Assembly (NCBI RefSeq): GCF_033242365.1
Contig: NZ_BTHK01000005.1
Span: forward strand, 1-64,000
Source: Lachnoanaerobaculum sanguinis
Lineage (GTDB): Bacteria; Bacillota; Clostridia; Lachnospirales; Lachnospiraceae
Direction: 5' to 3'
Length of the DNA stretch: 64,000 nt
Below the pieces are notes generated by a model, which searched no databases, was not told the DNA's origin, and saw nothing but the letters and a program-made list of their open reading frames with translations. Positions 1-6,601 of this stretch are shown piece after piece (within the stretch, counting starts at the first letter, position 1; each line of letters starts with the position of its first letter). A program made the translations under genes and the position numbers.

Positions 1-264
1 ACCATAAAATACTAGAAAATACTATATAATAAAACGAATATTTTGACAAAAATTTTAAGTAAGAAATGTAGGCTATATGCGGGTTGCAGGACTTTTTTTA
101 TGCCTATTTAGGTAAACAAACTGTCAAAGACCCGTGAAAGGGAATCCAAGACATCAATTGTATGTAGCTAATAACACAGAGTTAAATTGCTTGCATTTTA
201 ATTCGGATGGTGAAAGTTTTATACGTTAGAAGAAAACAAGATAAAATTTCAGGGAGTAGTAGTC
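1..264. other. Leading non-coding stretch
   Basis: I see no supportable gene in these bases. The sequence is AT-rich, with short broken frames on both strands. It may hold the 3' remains of whatever lies before the window, but nothing in it is recognisable. Confidence 0.5.
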
Positions 265-387
265 ATGATTGATTATAAAGATATTTTAAATAAACCTTAA
301 TATGATTTTATAAGTAAAAATGAGTATCTTGGAAAGCGTTCAATGAAATGGGTTTTACAAAAGTGCCCTGTAATATTGACAAAATGA
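265..387 (+). pseudogene. Possible relic of a nucleotidyltransferase-like gene
   Basis: An ATG at 265 with a GGGAG ribosome binding site at 252-256 opens MIDYKDILNKP, followed by an in-frame TAA at 298-300. The same frame then continues with YDFISKNEYLGKR before ending at 387. From memory, this resembles the N-terminus of a predicted nucleotidyltransferase family whose members start with a similar YDF..N..LG stretch before an LTLGGS motif, which is absent here. I infer a decayed, 3'-deleted gene start whose remnant now carries the promoter of the small RNA downstream. The match is short and made by eye, so confidence is low. Confidence 0.25.
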
Positions 388-404
388 GGATGTGCGAATA
401 TAAT
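376..404 (+). promoter_or_regulatory. Consensus sigma-A promoter for the small RNA before abiF
   Basis: A perfect TTGACA at 376-381 and a perfect TATAAT at 399-404 are separated by exactly 17 bases. Transcription should start near 411, just before a hairpin that ends in a U-run. It is one of the strongest-looking promoters in the window, unexpected for an accessory defence gene unless it drives an abundant RNA. Confidence 0.85.
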
Positions 405-410
405 ATTAGC

Positions 411-455
411 ATAAGACTAGGTCAGGAAGCGTACGACGCCCTGGCCATTTTTTTT
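411..455 (+). ncRNA. Small structured RNA upstream of abiF, ending in an intrinsic terminator
   Basis: The predicted transcript begins near 411 and folds into one hairpin. The outer stem GGTCAGG (420-426) pairs with CCTGGCC (440-446), including one G-U. A two-base AA bulge (427-428) follows, then an inner stem GCG (429-431) with CGC (437-439) around a UACGA loop. Eight T residues (448-455) follow, so it can act as a Rho-independent terminator. The AbiF start codon lies 15 bases further on. AbiF-type HEPN toxins are reported to be paired with a cognate upstream non-coding RNA. I infer that this is that RNA and that abiF is expressed by read-through. It could instead be a plain attenuator. Confidence 0.6.
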
Positions 456-469
456 GGGAGTTACAAAGG

Positions 470-1423
470 ATGAAGGAATATAAAACTTTTAATCAACAAC
501 TAACTATATTACGTAATAGGGGAATGATTGTTCCTCAAAATGGTGCTCCAAAACGTTTTCTTGAACAGGAGAATTACTACAATGTAATCAATGGATATAA
601 GGATATATTTTTAACTAAGGATGCACAAGGTAATCCTATTAAGCCTGAAGCATATATACAAAACACTCATTTTGATGAGTTGAAAGCTTTATTTTTGTTT
701 GATAGGGAACTTCGGTTTTTATTTATTAAGTATTTGCTGATATTTGAGAATTCATTTAAAACTGTAATTTCACATGAATTTTCACGAAAATATCCTAAAG
801 CTAATTCATATCTGGATATTGCCAATTATAGAGATGACGATCCTAAGAGTGTTCTTAAGCAGATATCTATTTTAACGAAGACTATACATGAGAATGTAGG
901 GGCAAAAGGTGCGATTAAGCATTATATAGAAGAACATGGATCAGTTCCGTTATGGGTTTTGGTAAATTATCTTACAATTGGTAATTTGTCATATCTATAT
1001 ACAGCATTAAAAAATTCAGATAAGAATTCTATTGCAAAATATTATGCGGACAAATACAACAAACAATATAAACCGGCTTTAAATTTGAAAATCAGTAGTG
1101 AAGATATGAGTTCTGTATTAAAGATTACTAATTTGATAAGGAATCAATGTGCTCATGATGAACGATTATTTAGTACTGATTATAAAAGTACACGTGTTTC
1201 AAATATAGCAAGTTATCTGGGAATCAATAATTGTAATAATCGACGCATAGTTGTTGCGATATTATACTTTAAGGTAGTTCTTAATAAGAATTATTATAGG
1301 AAGTTTGATTCTGAATTGCATGATATTTTTAAAAGGTTTAAGAGTGAGTTTCATACTGTGAGTTTTAATGATATTCTTAGTATAATGGGGATTGATTTGG
1401 ATGAATTAAAAAAATTAATATAA
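470..1423 (+). CDS. abiF: AbiF/Abi_2-family abortive-infection HEPN protein
   Basis: This 317-residue protein has the Abi_2 family layout. An N-terminal region (about 1-65, with YYNVINGYKD) leads into a helical core with LFLFDRELRFLFIKYLL (75-91). Near residues 224-229 is RNQCAH, the R-X4-H motif of HEPN ribonucleases; R224 and H229 are the predicted catalytic pair. Family members act in phage-triggered abortive infection by cleaving RNA. The start at 470 is favoured by GGGAG at 456-460, nine bases upstream. The gene follows a consensus promoter and a terminator-like small RNA, a layout that recalls toxins held in check by an RNA. No protein antitoxin gene is adjacent. Base composition is more AT-rich than the metabolic genes nearby, consistent with acquisition. 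Confidence 0.85.
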   Translation: MKEYKTFNQQLTILRNRGMIVPQNGAPKRFLEQENYYNVINGYKDIFLTKDAQGNPIKPEAYIQNTHFDELKALFLFDRELRFLFIKYLLIFENSFKTVISHEFSRKYPKANSYLDIANYRDDDPKSVLKQISILTKTIHENVGAKGAIKHYIEEHGSVPLWVLVNYLTIGNLSYLYTALKNSDKNSIAKYYADKYNKQYKPALNLKISSEDMSSVLKITNLIRNQCAHDERLFSTDYKSTRVSNIASYLGINNCNNRRIVVAILYFKVVLNKNYYRKFDSELHDIFKRFKSEFHTVSFNDILSIMGIDLDELKKLI

Positions 1424-1575
1424 CACAATAATCTGAATCGAAAATATGAATACGTTTATAATATTATTACAACTTTAGACAGTGCAGGATAATTTATCGG
1501 TACTGATGTGGGATTTAATAATAAAATGGGAGAATTGAAACTATGATGGCCCCTACAACCTTACAGTACCGGATG

Positions 1576-1643
1576 TATTATTCCGTTATTTTGATGAGTA
1601 TTATTCCGATATCGTTGATATTATTCCGTTAAAGCGGTATACT
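1576..1643 (+). promoter_or_regulatory. fic promoter with three direct repeats
   Basis: TATTATTCCG occurs three times in the same orientation, at 1576-1585, 1599-1608 and 1619-1628 (steps of 23 and 20 bases). A promoter TTGATA (1615-1620), 17-base spacer, TATACT (1638-1643) encloses the third copy in its spacer. Because the next gene encodes its own DNA-binding domain, I infer an autoregulatory operator. A 29-codon frame also crosses this stretch but I do not call it. Confidence 0.6.
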
Positions 1644-1668
1644 ATATCTTATATTGGGAGGATAGTCT

Positions 1669-2562
1669 ATGTTTTTGACAGTAAAACAGGCTTCTGAAAA
1701 ATGGGGCATTTCTGATAGAAGAATCAGAGTTCTTTGTTCTGAGGGGAAAATTCCGGGTGCATACCGGGAAGGACGTGGATGGAAAATTCCTGTGGATGCA
1801 AAGAAACCTGCTGATGGTCGTTATAAGTCAAAGGAAAGCCTCTTGGCGCAAATTGACCGCAAGAAGGTAGAACTGGACAGCAGAAGACCTTTAACTGCGG
1901 GCGAGTTTGCAAGGCTCAACGAAGAATTTATTGTAGAGTACACATACAACTCCAATGCCATTGAAGGAAATACACTTACCTTGAGAGAAACGGATTTAGT
2001 TCTTCGTGGTCTTACGATTGACAGTAAACCGCTGAAAGACCATATGGAGGCGGTAGGTCATAAAGAAGCATTTGATTTTGTGAGCGAACTGGTAAAAGAT
2101 AATGTTCCAATCAGTGAGGGCATCATCAAACAGATTCACTATCTCGTTCTTGCAGATAAGAGAGAAGACCGTGGTGTATACCGTAGAGTTCCGGTTCGTA
2201 TTATGGGCGCACAACATGAACCCGTGCAGCCATATCTTATTAAGCCGAAGATGGAACAGTTGCTATATAATTTTGCTGCAAGCACAGAGCATATTGTGAC
2301 AAAACTGGCTCGTTTTCACATCGAGTTTGAGGGCATCCATCCTTTCATTGATGGTAATGGCAGAACCGGACGACTGCTTGTAAATCTTGAGTTGATGAAA
2401 TCCGGACTCCCACCTATAGATATTAAGTTTACAGATAGAATTGCCTATTATAATGCGTTTGATGAATATTATGTAAAGCACAATCTTTCGCTAATGGAAA
2501 ATCTGTTTGCAGGATACATCAATGCAAGATTAGATATGTATTTAGATATGCTACAGGATTAA
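1669..2562 (+). CDS. Fic family protein (AMPylase) with N-terminal HTH
   Basis: The 297-residue protein starts with a MerR/excisionase-like helix-turn-helix (about 2-45, TVKQASEKWGISDRRIRVL), a linker, then a Fic domain. The Fic active-site motif HPFIDGNGRTGR lies at 224-235; H224 is the catalytic histidine and the loop binds nucleotide phosphates. An inhibitory motif of the S-x-x-x-E-G type, SNAIEG at 95-100, precedes it, which places the protein in the class that carries its own inhibitory helix. Fic enzymes usually transfer AMP to a hydroxyl of a target protein. GGGAGG before the ATG supports the start. Repeats in its promoter suggest the HTH controls its own expression. The target cannot be read from sequence. 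Confidence 0.9.
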   Translation: MFLTVKQASEKWGISDRRIRVLCSEGKIPGAYREGRGWKIPVDAKKPADGRYKSKESLLAQIDRKKVELDSRRPLTAGEFARLNEEFIVEYTYNSNAIEGNTLTLRETDLVLRGLTIDSKPLKDHMEAVGHKEAFDFVSELVKDNVPISEGIIKQIHYLVLADKREDRGVYRRVPVRIMGAQHEPVQPYLIKPKMEQLLYNFAASTEHIVTKLARFHIEFEGIHPFIDGNGRTGRLLVNLELMKSGLPPIDIKFTDRIAYYNAFDEYYVKHNLSLMENLFAGYINARLDMYLDMLQD

Positions 2563-2636
2563 CCGACCTGCTGCTGAATAAGTTGGTCACCTATGTATTG
2601 TAGATTTTGCTTTAAAAGAAATGTGAGGTGGTTTGA

Positions 2637-3287
2637 TTGCGTACATACACATGGGATGAATATTACGAAAAATTCTATGATTGGGCGGAAAGCACACAGG
2701 TGCGTAATCTGTCTGCATTGACTTCACTTGGTTCTGCTGATGAAGTCGGAGAAATCATCATCGAATTGCAGGTTAATGTACCGGCAGCTAACCGTCTGCT
2801 TAGAAAGGCTGTGGAAGAAAAACTGGCCTTCTCCGGCTCTGATTTAGCAGAGTTTGCCTGTATCAACGATAAAGAATCGGTGACTGCTGCTGTGCGTAAT
2901 TCTGCAGAACGATTGACCGCCGAGGATATGGAATATTTGTATGGCGAGATTGATGATGAGGTTATCATCGAAATCTGTAAGCAACGAAATATTTTGCTAC
3001 CGGAAGCCTTGCGCGAAGAGGAAGAAGAGGATATCGACATCGATGATTTTATCTCGGAACCACCCGCTCCGAAAAGGGGATTCTTTGGTACTCTTGCTGC
3101 TATTTTTGCAGGAGCAAGTGCCGGAGTGTCTTCGGCTCAAGGAAGGCGGCATAATAGAAGATGCAACGGCGACTGTGCCAACTGTCCGCCTCACTATGGT
3201 TACCGATACGGTAGATGGTATTATGGACATGACCATGATCACGGCTGTGAATTTGGCGGTAATAAAGGCAGCGGCAGTATGGATTAA
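2637..3287 (+). CDS. Hypothetical protein with Cys/His-rich tail
   Basis: I do not recognise this 216-residue protein. Translation starts at a TTG, supported by GAGGTGG six bases upstream. Residues 1-125 look helical and soluble. An acidic stretch (about 126-140) follows, then a short hydrophobic Gly/Ala-rich segment (GFFGTLAAIFAGASAG, about 148-163) that could be a membrane or lipid-contact segment. The C-terminus is rich in Cys, His, Tyr and Gly (CNGDCANCPP and GHDHDHGC), as in metal-binding tails. It lies 74 bases after the fic gene in the same direction, so the two may be co-transcribed. No function is proposed. Confidence 0.7.
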   Translation: MRTYTWDEYYEKFYDWAESTQVRNLSALTSLGSADEVGEIIIELQVNVPAANRLLRKAVEEKLAFSGSDLAEFACINDKESVTAAVRNSAERLTAEDMEYLYGEIDDEVIIEICKQRNILLPEALREEEEEDIDIDDFISEPPAPKRGFFGTLAAIFAGASAGVSSAQGRRHNRRCNGDCANCPPHYGYRYGRWYYGHDHDHGCEFGGNKGSGSMD

Positions 3288-3398
3288 GGAGATGAAAAAT
3301 TCACATTTTTATGATAGAGTAGGGGTATAAAAACAGGCTCTGATATACTTGGCAAATCGGAGCAAAATATAGCATTTTAGGAGGCAATTCAAATAAAT

Positions 3399-3872
3399 AT
3401 GATAAAGATACTTTTCATCTGCCACGGCAATATCTGCCGTTCGCCTATGGCAGAGTTTATAATGAAAGAAAAAGTGAAAAAGCTTGGGTTGGAGGATATA
3501 TTTGATATAGCCTCAGCTGCAACAAGCTCGGAAGAGATATGGAACGGCGTGGGAAATCCTATGTTTCCGTCTGCAAAAGACGAACTTCAGAAACATGGAA
3601 TAGCCTGTGCAGGTAAGAGGGCAAGGCAGATGGTAAAGTCCGACTATGAAGAATATGACTATCTTATAGGTATGGATGATGCTAATATAAGAAATATGAA
3701 AAATTTGTTCGGTGACGGAGATAAGATATTCAAACTTTTAAGTTTCGCAGGAGGCGGTGATTCGGTATCGGACCCATGGTACACCGACAGATTTGATGTT
3801 GCCTTTGAGGATATAAACAGAGGTATAGATGGATTTTTGAAGTATTTGGAGGAGAAAAATGTCATCAATTAA
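3399..3872 (+). CDS. Low-molecular-weight protein-tyrosine phosphatase
   Basis: This 157-residue protein has the family signature at its N-terminus: CHGNICRSP with nucleophile C8 and phosphate-binding R14 (C-X5-R-S). The general acid should be D125 in the SDPWYTD segment. Length matches the family (about 150-160). Members remove phosphate from tyrosine and arginine residues and often accompany bacterial tyrosine kinases or stress genes, none of which is present here. The ATG at 3399 is 14 bases after AGGAGG, a long spacing, but no better in-frame start is seen. Its last 14 bases overlap the next gene, so the two are probably translated together. Confidence 0.93.
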   Translation: MIKILFICHGNICRSPMAEFIMKEKVKKLGLEDIFDIASAATSSEEIWNGVGNPMFPSAKDELQKHGIACAGKRARQMVKSDYEEYDYLIGMDDANIRNMKNLFGDGDKIFKLLSFAGGGDSVSDPWYTDRFDVAFEDINRGIDGFLKYLEEKNVIN

Positions 3873-4656
3873 AAAGGTATTGATAATAAAGGTAATTGCC
3901 GCAATCTTTTGTATTGCGGTAGGAGTGGTATCATTCTTTCTGATAGCCGATAAGCTGGGGAATGTGGATTTTCATGCGGATACGATAAGTGCTCTTGACA
4001 AGAGCAGAAGTAAAGTCATGGAGCTTGCGGCTGCAGCTGTGGCATCTTCATCGGCTATTACACTTTTGCCGGGAGATGTAGGAACACCTATTGCACAGGA
4101 ACTTGCGGATATGAGCAAGTATTTTCTGATTGTGCTTTGCGCAATCTATCTTGAGAAGTTCTTGCTCACCGTAACAGGCTTTGTGGCATTTAAGTATGTT
4201 ATTCCTGTGGCATGTGTACTGTTCATAGTATTTATCGCTTCAAATGAAAAGATATTTGCAAAAATTGCGACTAAATTATTTTTATTCAGCCTGGTTATAT
4301 CATTTACCATCCCTGTGAGTGTAAATATTGCAAGAATGATTGAGAGTAATTATGCCGCCTCGATAGAGACGACTCTTAATAATGCCAAGGAAAATACGGA
4401 TACTGTTACAAAGAGTGCCGAGGAGGAGAACAAAAACAGTAACGCCATTGAGAAGATAGTAAATAATATTACAGGGAATATGAATGAACTTTTAAAGAAG
4501 TTTGAGAATACTCTCAGTTCATTTATAGAGGCTATTGCGGTACTTATTGTAACATCATGCCTTATACCTATAGGAGTACTTTTATTCTTCTTATGGCTGG
4601 TGAAGCTGGTTTTCTCAATAGATGTAAATAATTTCAGCTTTATCAGAAGAGAATAA
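3859..4656 (+). CDS. Hypothetical integral membrane protein
   Basis: A 265-residue protein with an N-terminal hydrophobic segment (about 5-27), further membrane segments near 88-108, 112-127 and 135-155, a hydrophilic Asn/Glu-rich coiled region (about 165-215), and a last membrane segment near 225-250. I do not recognise a named family. It starts inside the phosphatase gene with GGAGG just before the ATG, so coupling with the phosphatase is likely and it may be a substrate or partner. No catalytic motif is visible. Confidence 0.75.
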   Translation: MSSIKKVLIIKVIAAIFCIAVGVVSFFLIADKLGNVDFHADTISALDKSRSKVMELAAAAVASSSAITLLPGDVGTPIAQELADMSKYFLIVLCAIYLEKFLLTVTGFVAFKYVIPVACVLFIVFIASNEKIFAKIATKLFLFSLVISFTIPVSVNIARMIESNYAASIETTLNNAKENTDTVTKSAEEENKNSNAIEKIVNNITGNMNELLKKFENTLSSFIEAIAVLIVTSCLIPIGVLLFFLWLVKLVFSIDVNNFSFIRRE

Positions 4657-4661
4657 ATAAA

Positions 4662-4763
4662 TTGTTAAAAAAATATCGTTAAAATGTTGACAATGATAAT
4701 GTTAAGTTATAATATATAAGCATGTAATTTTAGTAACACTTAGGTTCTTAATAGTTAAGAACC
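4662..4763 (+). promoter_or_regulatory. Regulatory region of the iron alcohol dehydrogenase
   Basis: TTGACA (4687-4692) and TATAAT (4708-4713) are present but only 15 bases apart; TAATAT at 4710-4715 gives a 17-base spacer. Further down, arms GGTTCTTAA (4743-4751) and TTAAGAACC (4755-4763) form a perfect 9-base inverted repeat around a TAG loop, close to the ribosome binding site. TTGTTAA at 4662-4668 matches a Rex half-site. I infer operator control, possibly redox-linked, but the protein is not identified. Confidence 0.5.
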
Positions 4764-4788
4764 GATGCTCAAAAAATGGAGGCTGTAT

Positions 4789-6003
4789 ATGAGATTTACA
4801 TTACCAAGAGACATTTATCATGGAAAAGATTCACTTGAGGCTTTAAAGAGCTTCACAGGAAAGAAGGCTTTTGTCTGTGTAGGCGGAGGATCCATGAAAA
4901 GATTCGGATTCTTAGACAAGACCATCGCTTATTTGGAAGAAGCAGGTATGGAAGTAAGACTTTTTGAGGGAATTGAGTCAGATCCTTCTGTAGATACCGT
5001 AATGCGTGGTGCTAAGGAAATGCTTGAGTTCGGACCGGACTGGATAGTTGCTATCGGTGGAGGTTCACCTATTGATGCGGCAAAGGCTATGTGGATCAAG
5101 TATGAGTATCCTGATTGTACTTTTGAGGATATGTGTAAGGTATTCGGTATTCCTACACTTAGAAAGAAAGCAAAATTTTGTGCTATTTCTTCTACATCGG
5201 GTACAGCTACGGAAGTAACAGCTTTTTCAATTATCACAGACTATGAAAAGGGTATCAAATATCCTATAGCAGACTTTGAGATTACACCTGATGTTGCAAT
5301 TGTAGATCCTGCACTTGCTCAGACAATGCCTAAGAAGCTTGTTGCTCATACAGGTATGGATGCTATGACACATGCTGTAGAGGCATATGTATCTACAGCC
5401 AACTGTGATTTTACAGATCCGCTTGCACTTCATTCAATAGAAATGATAGACAAGTACCTTGTAAAGTCATACAATGAAGATAATGATGCGAGAGATGCAA
5501 TGCACAATGCGCAATGTCTTGCAGGTATGGCATTCTCAAATGCTTTGCTTGGAATAGTACATTCTATGGCACATAAGACAGGTGCCGTATTTGGAGATTT
5601 GGGCGCTCATATTATTCACGGTGCCGCAAATGCTATGTACCTTCCAAAGGTTATCGCTTTCAATGCAAAGGACAAGGAAGCTGCAAAGAGATATGTCAAG
5701 ATAGCGGATGTACTCGGATTGCCGGGCAATAATGAAGAAGAGAAGATAAAAGAGCTTATCAAGTACCTTAGAGGTTTAAATGATGCTTTAAATATTCCAC
5801 ATTGTATCAAGAATTATGGTGCAGACTCATATCCTACAGAGAACGGATTCGTACCTGAGAATGTTTTCCTGGAGAGACTTCATGATATAGCTGTAAATGC
5901 CGTTGCCGATGCATGTACAGGATCAAATCCGAGACAGCCAAGTGTTGAAGAGATGGAGAAGCTCTTAAAATGCTGCTACTACGATACTGAGGTAGATTTC
6001 TAA
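4789..6003 (+). CDS. Iron-containing alcohol dehydrogenase
   Basis: The 404-residue protein is a family III (Fe-type) alcohol dehydrogenase. The nucleotide-binding GGGSPIDAAKAM is at 90-101. Predicted metal ligands are D191 and H195 in GMDAMTHA, plus H258 and H277 in the VHSMAH...HIIHG segment. It resembles the C-terminal half of the AdhE encoded near 29 kb and probably reduces aldehydes to alcohols with NAD(P)H during fermentation. I chose the ATG at 4789 because GGAGG at 4778-4782 is six bases upstream; an in-frame ATG at 4765 has no such site. The gene has its own regulatory region and a strong terminator, so it is a single-gene unit. Substrate is unknown. Confidence 0.92.
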   Translation: MRFTLPRDIYHGKDSLEALKSFTGKKAFVCVGGGSMKRFGFLDKTIAYLEEAGMEVRLFEGIESDPSVDTVMRGAKEMLEFGPDWIVAIGGGSPIDAAKAMWIKYEYPDCTFEDMCKVFGIPTLRKKAKFCAISSTSGTATEVTAFSIITDYEKGIKYPIADFEITPDVAIVDPALAQTMPKKLVAHTGMDAMTHAVEAYVSTANCDFTDPLALHSIEMIDKYLVKSYNEDNDARDAMHNAQCLAGMAFSNALLGIVHSMAHKTGAVFGDLGAHIIHGAANAMYLPKVIAFNAKDKEAAKRYVKIADVLGLPGNNEEEKIKELIKYLRGLNDALNIPHCIKNYGADSYPTENGFVPENVFLERLHDIAVNAVADACTGSNPRQPSVEEMEKLLKCCYYDTEVDF

Positions 6004-6022
6004 AGACTTTATAGTATAAATG

Positions 6023-6068
6023 AACACATCAACATCTGATTTCTTTCAGATTGTTGATGTGTTTTTTT
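6023..6068 (+). terminator. Terminator of the alcohol dehydrogenase gene
   Basis: AACACATCAACA (6023-6034) pairs with TGTTGATGTGTT (6052-6063), with an inner TCTGA/TCAGA stem, and runs into a T tract. It is a strong intrinsic terminator. Confidence 0.9.
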
Positions 6069-6082
6069 AATAAAAAAATTAA

Positions 6083-6178
6083 AACTCGGTATCAAATTTG
6101 CTTGAAAAATGAAATAAAAAGTTGTAATATGATATCGAGTTTCAAATTGAGATTAAATCTCAGTAATCAAATTGGAGG
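6083..6178 (+). promoter_or_regulatory. Control region of zur-znu with candidate Zur box
   Basis: TGAGATT (6148-6154), one base, AATCTCA (6156-6162) is a perfect 7-1-7 inverted repeat, the classic architecture of Fur-family boxes. Upstream, AACTCGGTATCA (6083-6094) and TGATATCGAGTT (6130-6141) form a second, near-perfect inverted repeat. GGAGG at 6174-6178 is the ribosome binding site. I infer autoregulation by the Fur-family protein encoded next; the exact promoter hexamers are unclear. Confidence 0.65.
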
Positions 6179-6184
6179 TGTGGT

Positions 6185-6592
6185 TTGAAGAAAGCTCAGT
6201 ACAAAACAAGACAATTGCTTGAAATAGAGGATTTCCTGAAAAACAATGAGAATAAGCATGTCACTGTGAATGATATTATTCTCTTTTTCAAACAGCAGGG
6301 AAAGAATATCGGGAAAGCCACTGTTTACAGGCATTTGGACAGAATGGTAAGTGACGGAACAGTACATAAATATATGTTGGAAACAGGAGACAGTGCCTGT
6401 TTTGAATATGTAGAGGGTGAAGACGTTCATCCGGTATGTTTTCATTGTAAATGCGAAAAATGCGGAAAGCTTGTCCATTTGGAGTGTACTGAATTATCTT
6501 TAATCGGCGAACATTTGAGAGAAGAACACGGCTTTTCTATAGATCATGCCAGAACAGTTTTTTATGGAACTTGTAATGAATGTAGAGAATAG
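6185..6592 (+). CDS. zur: Fur-family regulator, probably zinc-responsive Zur
   Basis: A 135-residue Fur-family protein: winged-helix DNA-binding half (about 1-75, with GKATVYRHLDRMV as recognition helix) and a metal-binding dimerisation half. Structural zinc cysteines are visible as CEKC (C90, C93) and CNEC (C130, C133), and the HPVCFHCKC segment adds further ligands. Fur-family members bind an inverted repeat when loaded with metal and block uptake genes. Zinc is inferred because a ZnuA-ZnuC-ZnuB importer follows nine bases later. Start is a TTG at 6185 with GGAGG six bases before it. Iron or manganese specificity is possible but less likely given the neighbours. Confidence 0.85.
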   Translation: MKKAQYKTRQLLEIEDFLKNNENKHVTVNDIILFFKQQGKNIGKATVYRHLDRMVSDGTVHKYMLETGDSACFEYVEGEDVHPVCFHCKCEKCGKLVHLECTELSLIGEHLREEHGFSIDHARTVFYGTCNECRE

Positions 6593-6601
6593 AGGGAGAC
6601 T

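Noticed and set aside
348..473. A 41-codon frame running through the small RNA and overlapping the abiF start by ATGA
   Set aside because: It has no ribosome binding site, contains the whole promoter and hairpin, and its peptide resembles nothing. The structure and promoter explain the bases better.
1541..1630. A 29-codon frame starting ATGATG before the fic gene
   Set aside because: It has only a weak ribosome site and is crossed by three DNA repeats and a promoter, so a regulatory reading is preferred.
3291..3329. A 12-codon frame after the Cys/His-rich gene with AAGGAG before it
   Set aside because: The purine run touches the ATG with no spacing and the peptide is too short to support.
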